This document shows, in pieces, positions 36,601 to 48,875 of a DNA stretch of 64,000 bases. This stretch comes from Arabidopsis thaliana (taxonomy: Eukaryota; Streptophyta; Magnoliopsida; Brassicales; Brassicaceae). Every line of letters begins with the position of its first letter. Positions within the stretch are counted from its first letter, which is position 1. Position numbers and translations under genes: made by a program. Under the pieces are notes generated by a model, which made no database searches, was not told where the DNA came from, and saw only the letters and a program-made list of their open reading frames with translations. The stretch spans positions 29,497,971-29,561,970 of the forward strand of contig NC_003070.9 in assembly GCF_000001735.4 (NCBI RefSeq), read 5' to 3'.

Positions 36601-37207
36601 GGGAAGAGGTTGAAAAGTTTATCAAGAATGCTGTCAAATACATAGAAAGCTTTCAAATGCCCGATGGTTCGTGGTACGGAAACTGGGGTGTGTGTTTCAT
36701 GTATGGAACCTTTTTCGCGGTAAGGGGTCTAGTGGCTGCAGGCAAGACGTACCAGAACTGTGAGCCGATTCGTAAAGCGGTTCAGTTCATTCTGGAGACA
36801 CAAAACGTTGAAGGCGGTTGGGGTGAGAGTTATCTCTCTTGCCCCAACAAGAAATATACACTTCTAGAGGGAAACAGAACCAATGTGGTGAATACTGGAC
36901 AAGCATTGATGGTTCTTATTATGGGTGGTCAGATGGAGAGAGACCCTTTGCCTGTTCATCGCGCAGCTAAAGTGTTGATCAATTCTCAGTTGGATAATGG
37001 CGATTTTCCGCAAGAGGTAATTGTCATTTTTCTTTCTCCAACTTGCGCTTCAATCTGATACAAGATAACTCTATATACCACAAAATGCAGGAAATAATGG
37101 GAGTGTTCAAGATGAACGTGATGGTCCATTATGCAACCTATAGAAACATTTTCACTCTTTGGGCACTCACATACTACACAAAGGCGCTGCGCGTGCCCCT
37201 CTGTTGA
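33676..37207 (+). CDS. PEN6: Oxidosqualene cyclase (pentacyclic triterpene synthase 6)
   Basis: Cyclises 2,3-oxidosqualene to triterpenes. Fourteen exons: 33676-33879, 34025-34210, 34308-34397, 34520-34723, 34830-34914, 35027-35193, 35264-35455, 35535-35648, 35736-35990, 36092-36190, 36266-36322, 36394-36440, 36530-37016 and 37091-37207, giving 767 residues, full length for the family. The catalytic acid motif DCTAE is at 492-496. QW-type repeats include QAEDGHW (110-116), NEDGGWG, QMPDGSW and QNVEGGWG. The start [11 protein letters not shown] is the normal family N-terminus. All introns are GT-AG. From memory At1g78500 yields seco-amyrin-type products when expressed in yeast; that is literature knowledge. 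Its 3' end converges on SPS1. Confidence 0.96.
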
Positions 37208-37439
37208 AGACTTCGCATCCAAAGCTTATTCTATGAAACACTCTTGCTACTGTAGTAATGACTTCAACACTTGTCATTTTCTGCTAATTGCTGATTATCA
37301 GTCAAAAGATCTTTCCAAAAATCGAAATCATGTGTTATTACTTTTGAAATAGGAGTTACAATCATTCCTCTTTTGTGTGTGTTTTACTGTACTATAAGTC
37401 TATAAGCATGTCTCAGTGTTTCCAACTTCTTTTGGAAAG

Positions 37440-39193
37440 CTAATCAATTCTTTCGAGGTTATACAACACCATATCTTCTAGAGCCGACCTGAAGCCACTT
37501 CGAGGTAGACACTGTAGATTCTTTATAGCGTCATCAGCTTTCTCCCTAGCCAATTCTTGTGCTCTCTTAATCCCCCCACCTTTTGTCACCGCTTCAATCG
37601 CTTCTTCCAGAGAACCCGCCTCACAAAACTCTGACTCAATGATCTCTCTTAGCCTTGGCTCCCTCTCCAGAGCGAAAATCACAGGTGCTGTTAAGTTACC
37701 TTTAGCCAAATCACTCCCTGCTGGCTTCCCGAGCTGCTCTGTCGACTGAGTGAAATCCAAAATATCATCAACTATCTGGAAAGAGAGACCGAGATTCTTC
37801 CCAAACTCGTACATTTGTTCTGTCACATCAGGCTCAACTCTGCTGAAAATGGCAGCTCCTTTGGTGCTCGCAGCCACTAAAGAGGCTGTCTTGTAGAAAC
37901 TTTTGAGTAAGTACTCGTCGAGCTTGGTGTCGCAGTCAAATAAGCTGGACGCCTGCTTTATCTCTCCGCTTGCAAAGTCTTTGATCACCTGAAAACATGA
38001 AAAAAAGTTTGAGGCACAGCATTATTCAACGAAATGAGATTCATAGCTCAACCTCATAGAAAAACAATGTAAGAGTAACTAAGTACCTGACTGATGAGCT
38101 TAATAACTTCAAGATTCTCGAGATTTGCTAAGTACCATGACGCTTGAGCAAACATGAAATCTCCAGCTAGCACCGCTACTCTTGTGCCGAAAAGCTCATG
38201 AACTGTTTCCTTTCCTGCAATTATACACAGAGTTTAAACCAAACCAAACAATTTTATGACAAAAATAGATGAATCTCATAACTATTAACAAAACTCACCT
38301 CTTCGCATGTCACTCTCGTCTAACACATCGTCGTGTATCAAGCTTGCAGTGTGTATCATCTCGATGATCTCAGCCAAACGCCGGTGTTCTGTTGTTAGTT
38401 CCCTGCATCAAGACATCTGAATATGATCATTTTGTGATAAAAGATGGATACCCAACTGAATGAAAGGAATACCAACAAAATAAAGTAAAGTCTTTAGACT
38501 ACTCACTTTAGGCCTGCTAATTCCGCCGTGGCATGTGATACAAGGAATACCAAACCCGGTCTCATTCTTTTACCACCAGCTCCGAAAATCTGCTCAGCCG
38601 CAGATATCAAAACCGGATTTTCCGCACCAACAATCTATAAAGAACCACTTTGTTAGATCCCCTAGTGAAACTTCAAACACAGGATAGACAAAGACAGTGC
38701 CAGAAAGAGTTTATAAGAAACACTAACCGATAAAAGATTGTCATTCAAAGTCTGCAGATCAACAGCTACTAGCTCAAACAGAGTCACCAACGAAATAGGC
38801 TGTTTTGACTCTTGTTTCAAATCAAAACTCACTGTTTGAGATTGACCAATACCTACAATTCTCATGAGGCAATAAGCATAAACTCCAGTGATTCTTAAAA
38901 ATCTGTAACTATTGTAGAACAAGGTTCACGAACACTTAAAAACTAAATCAAATATCTAATCACATAAAACAAAAAGTTTAAGACTTTAAGTGAGAATCAT
39001 ACATACCATTGAGCAAAGAGATCTCCTTTGATTTCGTTGGCACCGCTTTGCAACTCCCCACCAGACCGCCATAGCTTCTATTGCTGCTAGTAAACTTACA
39101 AACAGTCTTCGCTAATGAAGGAAACTGACGACGGCCACAACCACATGCCATCATCATCGTACCTAAATCTATATTCCGACATGACGTCATCAT
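37440..39193 (-). CDS. SPS1: Solanesyl diphosphate synthase, plastid
   Basis: Trans-long-chain prenyltransferase that elongates a short allylic diphosphate with isopentenyl diphosphate to C45, the plastoquinone-9 side chain. Six exons: 39193-39007, 38852-38728, 38634-38507, 38402-38299, 38214-38087 and 37988-37440, giving 406 residues. The N-terminal 60-70 residues are basic and Ser-rich, like a plastid transit peptide. The two Asp-rich motifs are DDVLD (171-175), followed by the Arg of DMRRG, and DDILD (298-302). [10 protein letters not shown] is the family's region I. The start MMTSCRN is the first ATG in frame. The stop lies 232 bp from the PEN6 stop on the other strand. Corresponds to At1g78510. 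Confidence 0.95.
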
Positions 39194-40158
39194 TCTCACA
39201 AAACCCAGAATCCTTTTGGGCAACTAGGGATTATGAAGCTCTATAGAAAGTAACTGGAACTATGTAAAGATTCAAGCTTTAAAGCAAACGAAAAAGCTGA
39301 CTCCTTTTCTTCCACGGGAAATTGGGTGTATGGAAAAATTACAACAAAAAAAGGTACAAAAATACAAAATCAAGTGGGTGATTAAGTATCAGCCGATCGA
39401 GTTTTTTTTCTATAGTTTGTTGGGTGGACGAGACAAGCCCACATGAGATCATTCGGGAGGCACGAAAGTGACGACTGTGTTTTTGTTCAATACCAAGGAG
39501 AAGAGGGAAACGATTGATTAGTCTACGCTTATCTAATCTTGAGGCTAAGATTTCACCACGTGTCATTTATCCAATGGTTTAACATACTAACATTCGAGTA
39601 TATCGAAATACGTTACCTTTATAAAAAAAAAAAATCTTTAGAAATGCGTTAGTTTCTGACACCAAAGAAAAAAGAAAAGAAAACGTTACGTTGTTCTACA
39701 TATTTCCAAATGTTCATGTGGTGAAGAATTCAATTTTAAAAGCTTAATTACGGTAAGTTCTATGTTTACGGTCAGTACGTAATAAGGGTCATTACTGAAA
39801 ATGAGATGGAATAATTGTGATCAAATTTTGATAAGTGTTGGATACTTTCTTTTTTGCTTTTATGTTATCAAATTTGATTAATCAAAATCTGCGAACTTTG
39901 GAAATTTAAATTATAACTCATAAACATTGCAACAACAAGAAAACACATTCCTCTTCTGTTTGCTTGTAAGAAATATGGTTTTTTTTTTTCCTTTCTTGCT
40001 CATGTTTATTCATAGTAGCAGTTTCCATAGCCTACACATATAGAAAAAATGAAATTACCTTTAATATAATTAACCAGATACTTAAAGGTAAAAATGAAAT
40101 TACCTTTAAAACCACTTCTCTCTATATATAGATAGAGAAGTGTTTTTCGATAGCATAA
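39194..40158. other. SPS1 promoter and X8-gene 3' flank
   Basis: Holds the SPS1 5' UTR and promoter and the 3' flank of the X8-domain gene. A 20-bp direct repeat with a 45-bp period lies at 40045-40109. Nothing coding was recognised. Confidence 0.55.
40045..40109. repeat. 20-bp direct repeat, 45-bp period
   Basis: aaaaatgaaattacctttaa occurs at 40045-40064 and again, identical, at 40090-40109. The 25 bases between begin tataattaacc and end taaaggt. It lies just past the 3' end of the X8-domain gene. Confidence 0.85.
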
Positions 40159-40686
40159 TTAAAGAGAAAGAGCAAACTCACTCGGATTAGTTATGGTAAT
40201 GAGTCCGGAGTTCTTGAAATTGCAGTTCCAATAGTTTCTTCCATTGGCTTGGTAATAAAGATTCATGGCGATAGATGCATGGTTGATGAGGTTACTAGGG
40301 GAGTAACATGGACATCCACTCAAAAGAACACGACAATCAACATGAGAACATGCGAAGTTTATGTTATCTTGAAGTGCTACTTGATCGGAAGAAGGTTTAG
40401 CCACACACCAAGTCTTGGTCTATAACAACAACTTAGAACAAAAACTCATTGAGTAAGAAAAAAAAATCAGATAGCAATTTGATAGTTGGTCTAAGCAAAT
40501 ACCTCTGCGTTGACGTTGATGAAGTTTCGTTCTGTTAAAAGGAAAGAACATGAGGATGATACTGTTAATTAGGATTATTAAATTAATTAAACTAGGATGG
40601 CTGATTAGTGGTAAACTGGTAATTTATATACCTGAGACAAGGTAGAGGAAGATGAGGAAGGAAAGGCAGATCCATGCTTTAGCCAT
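40159..40686 (-). CDS. Small secreted X8-domain (carbohydrate-binding) protein
   Basis: Three exons: 40686-40632 (signal peptide), a 29-nt micro-exon 40531-40503, and 40419-40159, giving 114 residues. The N-terminus AWICLSFLIFLYLVSG is a signal peptide. The X8 (CBM43) domain begins KTWCVAKPSS and has the six conserved Cys residues plus the AMNLYYQ element. X8 domains bind beta-1,3-glucan and occur in callose-associated proteins. No glucanase domain is present, and the hydrophobic C-terminus is short, so a GPI anchor is not evident. Probably At1g78520. Confidence 0.9.
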
Positions 40687-41303
40687 TGTTTGATTTTTGT
40701 TTGAGTGAGAGAACTCTTCTACACTCTTTGGTGTATATAAATGATGAGCAAGTGAATCAATTTTATAAAATAAAACAATTTAAAAAGAAACAAAGATTTG
40801 TATTTCACTTTTTTTAGATATCTAATGCTAATTAATGTTTTTAGGATTTTGAGGTGAATAATCCAGCAAATTGCTTCTAGGAAAAGTAACCGTTTTAGCA
40901 AAAGTGTCGTTATATAAACGTAATGTTTGGTTTGGTTTTGCTAAGTAACAAAAAAAAAAGGTTGCTAATTGCTTCAAAAGGTTTAATGTAGTAGTGAGAA
41001 CATTTGGGATCAAATAACAAGACATCAAAACGTGAGCTGAGCTGTAAATTAGGGAAAAATTAAAGATCCAATGCCCACTTTGTACGAGAATCTTAAAAAA
41101 GAATAGTTGATATAAGGCTTTTTTGTGTGTAATAATCCTTTATTCCATACTAAAACAAATCAATTATAAATAATCTTTACTATACTAATATGGAGTATTA
41201 AATTACAATTTAGCTTTTCAAAGAAGCAGATCTCGAAATCTTTTTCTTCAGCAAAACTTTATTTTGGAACTGAATTTGATTATTTTTCTTGACAAGAGAA
41301 ACA
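40687..41303. other. Spacer between X8 and kinase genes
   Basis: AT-rich. Contains the X8-gene promoter (a tgtatataaa TATA-like element near 40732) and the kinase 3' UTR. No other feature was seen. Confidence 0.55.
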
Positions 41304-42711
41304 TCAAAAAGAGGAACGTGTGGAAAGTTTGATGTATTCGAGCAATTTGACAACCTCAGTCATGGCTGGTCTAATTGCTGGTTCGGGTTCAAGACACATC
41401 ATCGCTATACCAAACACATCGTTCATCTCTTCATTCTCTTGAACCGATGATCCTCTTAATCGGTTATCTATCACCACCTCTTCTCTTTGGTCTCTTACCA
41501 CTCCTTTAACCTGTATACAATTACACACCACAACGACGTCGCTTGAAACCAAACAAGATTAATAACTTATACAAGGAAAATAGATAGATAACTTTATACC
41601 CAAGTAACAAGCTTTGTTCCTTCTTCGAAAAACTCGTCATCTGTTGGTTTTCTTCCAGTTAAAAGCTCCAACAGAACAACTCCGAAACTGTAAACATCTC
41701 CTTTCATTGTCGCTTTTCCAGTATCGAAATACTCTGTTTATAACAAAAACAAACATGAACAAAATCGAAATGCAATCCAAATTTTGGTTTATATATTTGA
41801 ATCTATCAGTTGTGTACCAACCAGGAGCTAAATATCCGAATGTTCCAGCCACAAAAGTCGAAACATGAGTCTTGTCTGGCTCCATCAAAGTGGCTAAACC
41901 GAAATCAGAAACCCTAGCTTCCATGTTGTGATCAAGAAGTATGTTGCTAGATTTGATGTCTCTATGGATAATGTGAGGAATGCAATCATGGTGAAGGTAC
42001 GAAATCCCTCTAGCCGCTCCTACTGCGATTCTATATCTCGACGCCCAATCCAAAGCTTTTCTTCCTGCAAATAACAAAAAAAACTTGTGGCTAAAGAAAC
42101 CACTCAAATACACGTTTTGTGCTTAATGCTCTGTTTTATGTGTACCGTGTAGAAAAGAATCCAAGCTCCCATTAGGCATGAGCTCATAGATGAGAAGATT
42201 GTAATGTGGAGAAGTAAAGTAGCCATGAAGAGTTACAATGTTTCTGTGTTTTATATCAGCCATTGCTTCTAACTCTCTATGAAACCCTCTGTCTCTCTCA
42301 GAAGTTCCTCTGTTTAGCCTCTTCACAGCAAAAGTAGTTGAATCATCAATGACTAATCTGTACACAGTTCCAAATCCTCCAGAACCAAGAATGTCTTTGT
42401 TGCTTAGTTTATGTGTCTTCTTCATAAACATGTCGGAGGAAACAGAGTTAAGTAATTGAGATCTAAACATCACCATTTTTCCTCCTCCTTTGACTGCAAA
42501 ATTGTAAAACACAAAATTAAAACATTAGAGAAATGATTATTTCACATAGTAGCATAGATAAAGCTAGTTTAATACCTGGAAATCCATTTTCATGAATTGT
42601 GTGCTTTCTCTTCCATCTCTTGTAGAAAAGAAGAGCGATTACGATTTTGCCAATGACAAAAGCAACCACAGAGATTGTTATATAAAACGTTGTTTCCTTT
42701 GCATTAGCCAT
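41304..42711 (-). CDS. Receptor-like Ser/Thr kinase lacking an ectodomain
   Basis: Five exons: 42711-42576, 42493-42146, 42064-41822, 41733-41600 and 41510-41304, giving 355 residues. A single transmembrane helix (about 8-28, [22 protein letters not shown]) leads into a complete kinase domain. Key elements are the glycine loop GSGGFGTVY (82-90), Lys103, HRDIKSSN (195-202) and DFG (215-217). The RD motif suggests regulation by activation-loop phosphorylation. With almost no extracellular part it probably works as a membrane-bound co-kinase. The kinase domain resembles LRR-RLK relatives of the FEI type. Probably At1g78530. Substrate unknown. Confidence 0.93.
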
Positions 42712-43273
42712 TGTTTTTCTGAAAACTTGTAAACTTTTGTTTCCTTATTTCATTATCTTGATTTGAAAAAGAAGAGAAGACAAAGAAGTTGGTTACGTGA
42801 AAACGGAGATAGATAGAAAAAGAAAGTAGGTTTACAACTTTTTTTCATCCTCACCAACAATTGGACAGGCCACATAAGAAAACAGTTCATATATTATTAT
42901 TACGTATGAAATGAAAAATGAGTTTATACATAAAAATTCATCCGCTTTTTGTTGAAATTATTAAATGGAGAAGTAACACTTTATGAAAAAATTGTAATAA
43001 AAGAACTCGTGAAGTGGGTATCTTACCAGCTACTACCTAGTTTTTGTCGTTGACTTTATACTCAACATGTATAAGAAGATCAGTAATATTGCAAGATTTT
43101 ACAACTTTTGAGCCTCAACATCTAAAAGAAGATGAACAATTATTCAAAAAATCCTTGCAAATTGTGATTTTTACATTAATTTGAGACTGATTTAGCTAAG
43201 CCCTCTTAGCTTATACAAAATTTACTAACTGTAAGAGAGATTTAGTGTCTGTATATTGGAAAATGCATAACAT
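42712..43273. other. Spacer between kinase and SH2 genes
   Basis: AT-rich DNA with the kinase promoter and the SH2 gene 3' flank. No additional feature was recognised. Confidence 0.55.
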
Positions 43274-46200
43274 TCAGTGGCTTCTTTTGATCCTGCACAA
43301 ACAAAAATCCAAAGTAAAACAACGTTTCTCAGTCTCGAAATTCGGTTTTATATTTTGGTCTAACACAACAAAGAACCATTCTCACCTTCCTAACCGAGAG
43401 AGCTCAGGTTCAGCCAACAACATATCCTGCAGCGGTTTTGCATCCATGTACCTTTCACTACTTCTGCAGATAATAAATGTTATTTGAATCAGACATTTCA
43501 TGAAACAAGACGATTTTGTTTAGGGATGAGGATAAAATAGAGAGAAGTCTACTCGCAGATGTTATCGATCTTGAGTTGCTTATGATGAAGAGCGAAATCA
43601 TGACCGACATAAGTCACAACCAAACTACCAGCATCAGGGTGAGGCCAAGTTCTTGAAATAGGGAAACGTAGTATGAAGGTTCCTGGTTCTTGGCCTTGAA
43701 GCGAATGTTCAGCTTCTTCCTTGGTGATGAATCCTTCAATCCATTTAGGCGATGAAGAACGCCACATTCCGTTTATCAAGCCCCGGGATATGGAGTAAGC
43801 AACAGGGAACAACCAACACCACATTTTCTCAAAATTCTCCTGAGTTATGTACTCGTAGCATCCTGATATTCTCCTTAGAAGCTCAAAATCCTGGTGGGTG
43901 AGAGATCTACTGCTGCATTTTGAAATCCTCATGAAATGTTCTTCAATCTCATAGACCACATTATCCCAATGAACATGTTGATTGTTCCGAGATATCAATA
44001 TCCATGCATTTGTTCCTTCTGCTATTAGCTCTCTTGCCATGTTGATTTGATAGCTGAAATTTCGAAGAAAAAACAAACTTCATTTCACAATATCAGTATA
44101 TCACAATAAAGATTCTTTCTTAGTTTTCTTCTCTGGTAAGCATATGACCGTTAGGTTCAAATTACCTATGGTGTGAACATCCAGAGTACAGAGAAACCTG
44201 ATTTGCAAATTCCAAAACTTCATCGTCTGATGAGTTGTTTGTGATTTCCTTTAGAAGTAGAGCTTTGTCGATTAAGTTTCCAAGGCAGTACTTAAAGATG
44301 GTGGAATCTGAGATTGTGTATCTCATTTCCGAGTTCTCTGAATCAATTGAGGAGTTATCTTCTTCGTGCAATCTCATGCCATTTCCGTTCTCAAACTTCT
44401 CACAGCAAACAATGCAGAAACGGTAAAAGTTATAAGATATGTAACCAAAATTTTTATAAAAAAGTGATTCACTATATACCTGTCTCGAGGTTTGAGGATG
44501 AGAGTTGCATTGTTGATATGATTCCTCGCTTCCAGAAACACTTTCTTTTCCCAACCTGATTCGTTTAACTGACGAAGTGTTCTGTAGAAGATCCGGGGAT
44601 TCGGTACTTGATAGATGGTCAATATTGGTCAACCTTTTCGGAGTAACTGAAACTGGCTGGACTTCAGGACTGACCGAAATGCAACGGATTGGATTGGAAA
44701 CAGCTTGAAGGAAAGGATAATCTTTAGCATTTCGTATTCCAAATTTAATCCAGAACAATCTGTCATCACTATTGGAGGAAAGCTGGAAACAAATATTTAA
44801 CAACAATTCTTTACAGATTTCAGAAAAAGCGAAAAAATTGTAACCTAAATGGTCAGACTTTTCCACAAAAAGTGGTCGGAGAGAAGCAATACAAAGATAA
44901 ATAATATAGTAACAATGTTATTTTTACCTGAGAGATCTTTAGCTTAAAGGATGAGCGTCCATTTAATAGTTTGATCGGTCTATCATCAGATGAGAATTGA
45001 ACTCCTTCATCTCTTATCAAAAGAGGAGCCTCAGCTTCACCCATCTTGGCCTCCGGAAGTGTATCGGCATACAGTAGTGATGCAACAACCTTGCATTTTA
45101 AACCCAACCATGTAATCAATGATTTTCCAAACTAAAAAAGCAGGCAACTTAGTGCCAAAAGTGATGAGAAATTGTAAGAGAAATGAACCTCCACATCCTT
45201 GTGCACAGGCTGGCCAATGGCATTGGATAAAAGAACATCCAAGGAAAACATCTCCTTGCAAGATGCCTATAGAGCAAGAAAATAAGTGTTGACTGCGGAA
45301 ATGTAAATCGATGCTAGGAAAATTTCTAATGAGCTATAGAAAGTTTGACCTGCCAAACACCACAATCATCTAATTTGATCCCCGATGAGGATGATTTATT
45401 GACAGATAACATTAGAGGTGGGTCCTGGAAAAAATAGAAAAGAAACCTTAAGAATAATGGAAATAAACAAGCACAGAACAAGACTGTTTTAAAGGAAAAT
45501 AAGGGCAAGAGTTAAGCACTAAGCAGAAGACCTTCATATAATGATGCTCCACGTGATCACTAGCAGGTAAGACTTCTGCACATTGGATGAAACCTTGTAC
45601 GCTATAACCATCTCCGCCAACACTAAATAGCGATATCTTTCGAGGACACTCGGGATAGGCGTTCTTTGTCAGCAAAGAAGTCACGAACTGCTCTCCTTCC
45701 ATATTTCCATCAATAAAAAGCCTCATAAAATTTCTAGAAACCTGAGAAAAACAGCAGAATCAGCCATCTGAAAATGGAAACATAGGATCTTGCATTTTCC
45801 TGAGAAAATAGAGGAAACCGTACCTCACAACCCACATGAACCCATTTTTCAAGAGGAAACTTGGATTTTGTAGAAACGCTAGGAACTTGTGTCCAGGAAG
45901 AAGTGTCTACAGGATCAGGAGCTTCCTTGTGAAGGAGAGTCAATGGCAAAAGCATCATCTTCTTGTTTTCATCTAGCACAAGGAAAGGTGCACTAACACT
46001 CATGTCTGAGTGAACCTGTTAAAGACAAACCACTTGATCATGGAACTACTTGCTTATACAAGAGATTGAAAACTCTGGCGAAAAATCCTAATTCAACAAC
46101 ATCTACATTAAATCAGAGATAAAGAACAAAGTGAACCAATCCTATTTCCAACTAAATCTCTATATAAACAATAAAACAGAGAACTGGGCTTTCAAAACTT

Positions 46201-46604
46201 TACTCGAATACCTCACAACCAACTCAAATTTCATTTCTTTGTCACAGATACAAACAATCGAGGACGATAAATCACACCAAAGTCAAAAAGTTTGTAAATT
46301 TAGTACACAGGACTATAGGAGAATCAAACAAGTTACAGAACTAAGAGAGAAACAAACCAAGTCCGATGAATAAAGAAGGAACATTTCAGCAAACACCATG
46401 AGAAACAATAAAAAGAAGCTTTGATTGGATTCTGGGGAAAATCACCTGTCTAATGATGGTAGATGGGAATGTGGTGGAATTAAGAAGATAAACCCAGAAA
46501 CAAAGGGAGAAACTTTCGTATTCTTCATCGTCTACTTCAACATCAACATTAAAATCTTCTAATAAGGAGTATTTCTCCGTCTCAATTGTAGCTGCACTCG
46601 CCAT
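43274..46604 (-). CDS. SHB: Plant SH2-domain (STAT-like) protein
   Basis: One of two Arabidopsis SH2 proteins, with a STAT-type linker-SH2 module. Eleven exons: 46604-46446, 46015-45824, 45741-45532, 45424-45350, 45266-45189, 45131-44928, 44782-44480, 44398-44166, 44053-43553, 43463-43386 and 43292-43274, giving about 683 residues. The SH2 domain is near the C-terminus: WIEGFITKEEAEHSL, FILRF (with the phosphotyrosine-binding Arg of the FLxR motif) and SLVVTYV. The last exon holds only 19 nt. The C-terminal tail continues as ERYMDAKPLQDMLL. The N-terminal half has a lectin-like beta-rich region (KWVHVGCEV, FIDGNMEGEQ). Plants lack classical tyrosine kinases, so the ligand is uncertain. Probably At1g78540. 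The two last splice junctions are my inference. Confidence 0.9.
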
Positions 46605-47060
46605 TACTTCACCCCAAAAAAACTCGACTTTGTATACGAAACCCTTATAAACCAAGAAAACCCTCTCTTTTTTTGCTGGTTACAACTACAGACCTATCGA
46701 TTAGTTAAAAAGAGAAATGAAAAATCGTCGAAAGTGTTGATCCCTCGACTTTTTCTCTCCGGCGTCGCGTCTTGTGAACTTCGTCGACGGCTGTTAATAT
46801 AACGGTTCGTATCGTCTTCCGGTGGTTTACTGAGTTGTGTTTTGTGGGGAGAGAGGAGTGCTATAATCTGCTGCTTCGCGTCCATAGAAAAGCCCAATAG
46901 TCAGCCAATCCCTACACCTCTTTTTGTTCTTCTTACTTTTCTTCATTAACTGCCTTAATTAAAGCGTGTGTATTAATGTCTTTAATGACAAGAAGCAAGA
47001 TGAAAGATTTCTCTTAATTACAAAATTACGAAGAAACATGTTTTATGAGAGTCTTTTTCC
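46605..47060. other. SH2-gene promoter and dioxygenase 3' flank
   Basis: Short spacer with the SH2-gene 5' UTR and upstream region and the 3' flank of the SRG1-like gene. No other feature was recognised. Confidence 0.55.
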
Positions 47061-48390
47061 TTAAATACGCATAAGATCAAGGTGAGATTTCCCATTGAGT
47101 TTTTGAGTAAAGAAGGCATCAAAGTACTCTTGTGTGCTCATACTTTTGAACAAACATTGCTTCTGCCTATCTACAAGGCTTTTCGCAGGACGAATGATTG
47201 TCTCCTTTCCGGGACTATGAAACATCGCAACCGATAACCTCTCTTTCTCTGAATTCACCACCGCTCTATGCTCGATGCTTCGATATCTCCCGTTTGTTAT
47301 GATCTTTACAATAGCAAACAAAACACTCACATCAGAAGAATGCAGTAGCAAAAACTTCTTCATAGAAATGGGAAGAGGTTTCTAGTAATCTCTCTTACCT
47401 CTAAGATTTCGCCAACATTAACAACTAAAGCATCTCGAAGAGGTTTTACGACAACCCACTTGCCGTCTTTCTTGATCTGAAGTCCTTCCACTTGATTCAC
47501 CTGTAAGAGTATTGTGAGACCTGCAGCGTCTGAATGTTGAGTCAAACCCATAACTTGATCTGGCTGTGGACATGGCGGGTAGTAATTAATCTTGATAGAT
47601 TGCCAAACATCATCAAACAAATCTTCCATTTCTTCGTGTTTGATCTCTAGAACACTCGCCATTTTCGCAAACAGAATCTTAGCTATGCTCTTCACTTCAG
47701 AGGAGTAAGTCTCTAAAGTTTCTCTGAAAACAAAAACGGATTTTTCAGTTTACAGTTGTTAGAGACTAATTCGTAATCACACAACTACAACAAGACTCGT
47801 ACCTGAAAGGAGGAGGTAATTTGGAGAACAAGTGAGATTTACGTGATCGAATTGGTTCAGTGGTGAGGATAAACATGTCTCCCCAATCGAGTTTCTGATT
47901 CTCCGAGACAATGTTCACTTGTCCAAATCCTTCAAATTCACCACTTCTCTGCCACAACTTCTGCTTCTCTTTCATAGGGAGATTGAAGAATTCTTGAACT
48001 TCTGTCTCTAGTTTTTCCAAGAAAGACGAGTCTATTCCATGGTTTACCAACTGTAACCAGCAAGAGAGCATTTTCAAAAACAGAAGTCACGTTTTACGAG
48101 AAACACAAAGATTCAAGGTGTGTAAAGAGACTAACTTGAAAAAATCCCCAATCTTGGCAAGCGAAATCCAGCTTCTTGAGCTCGGAATCCATGGCGGAAA
48201 CAGAACACAACCGTGTCATGTCGATGACTGGAATCTCAGAACTAAGACTAGAATCATTTAAGATCTCAGTTTTTTCTTGATCAACCCGAACATACCTCGG
48301 AGGAATAGTTGTGAAGTTCTTCTCTTTCACTATCTCTAGAACAAAAGGTACTATGAGAGAACTCCACTGTTTTTCTCCTTCCGCCTCCAT
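47061..48390 (-). CDS. 2-oxoglutarate/Fe(II) dioxygenase, SRG1-like
   Basis: Four exons: 48390-48136, 48050-47803, 47723-47399 and 47303-47061, giving 356 residues. The N-terminal DIOX_N domain (EIPVIDMTRL, DWGFFQLVNHG) is followed by the 2OG-Fe domain. This has NYYPPCPQPD (214-223), iron ligands His231 and Asp233 (QHSD) and His288, and 2-oxoglutarate ligands Arg298 and Ser300. This is the DOXC-type specialised metabolism clade close to SRG1 (senescence-related gene 1). The substrate cannot be predicted. Probably At1g78550, the duplicate of the SRG1 region on the upper arm. Confidence 0.94.
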
Positions 48391-48875
48391 TGGACTTGTA
48401 GCACCAGAACAAAAGTACAAATCTCGTAAGCTTTGATCCACCCAACAACCAATTTTCCGGAAGAAAAAAACGAACAAAAATTGAAATTGAAATCAGAGAG
48501 AAAGGTGAAAGAAAATCGATTTGGAGAAGACGACTTAAAACGTCTTTTATCCTCTGCGACCAAGACTAGCTGTTCCTAATTGAAAACCCCAAAACTACCC
48601 TCCACAAATGTTAGAAATTACATATTAGCCTTTTCAACCTCATCACTTGATTCACGATGAACAAAATATGATTTTCATGTTTCGAATTCACAAAATTCTT
48701 TGAAGAATAACAAGAGAAATCTCAGACATAGAAAAAAAAAAAAAAATCTTCCAAAGCTTTACAAGACATAACCCGTTTTGGTTCATTTGTTCAACAAACT
48801 TAACTAAATGGTCCTGAAAGATGTTGAAATTGAGTAACACAGTGAGGACTTCATGAACTTTCCTTTGCTTTCTTT
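48391..48875. other. Dioxygenase promoter and BASS1 3' flank
   Basis: Spacer with the upstream region of the SRG1-like gene and the BASS1 3' UTR. An A14 homopolymer lies near 48732. No other feature was recognised. Confidence 0.55.
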
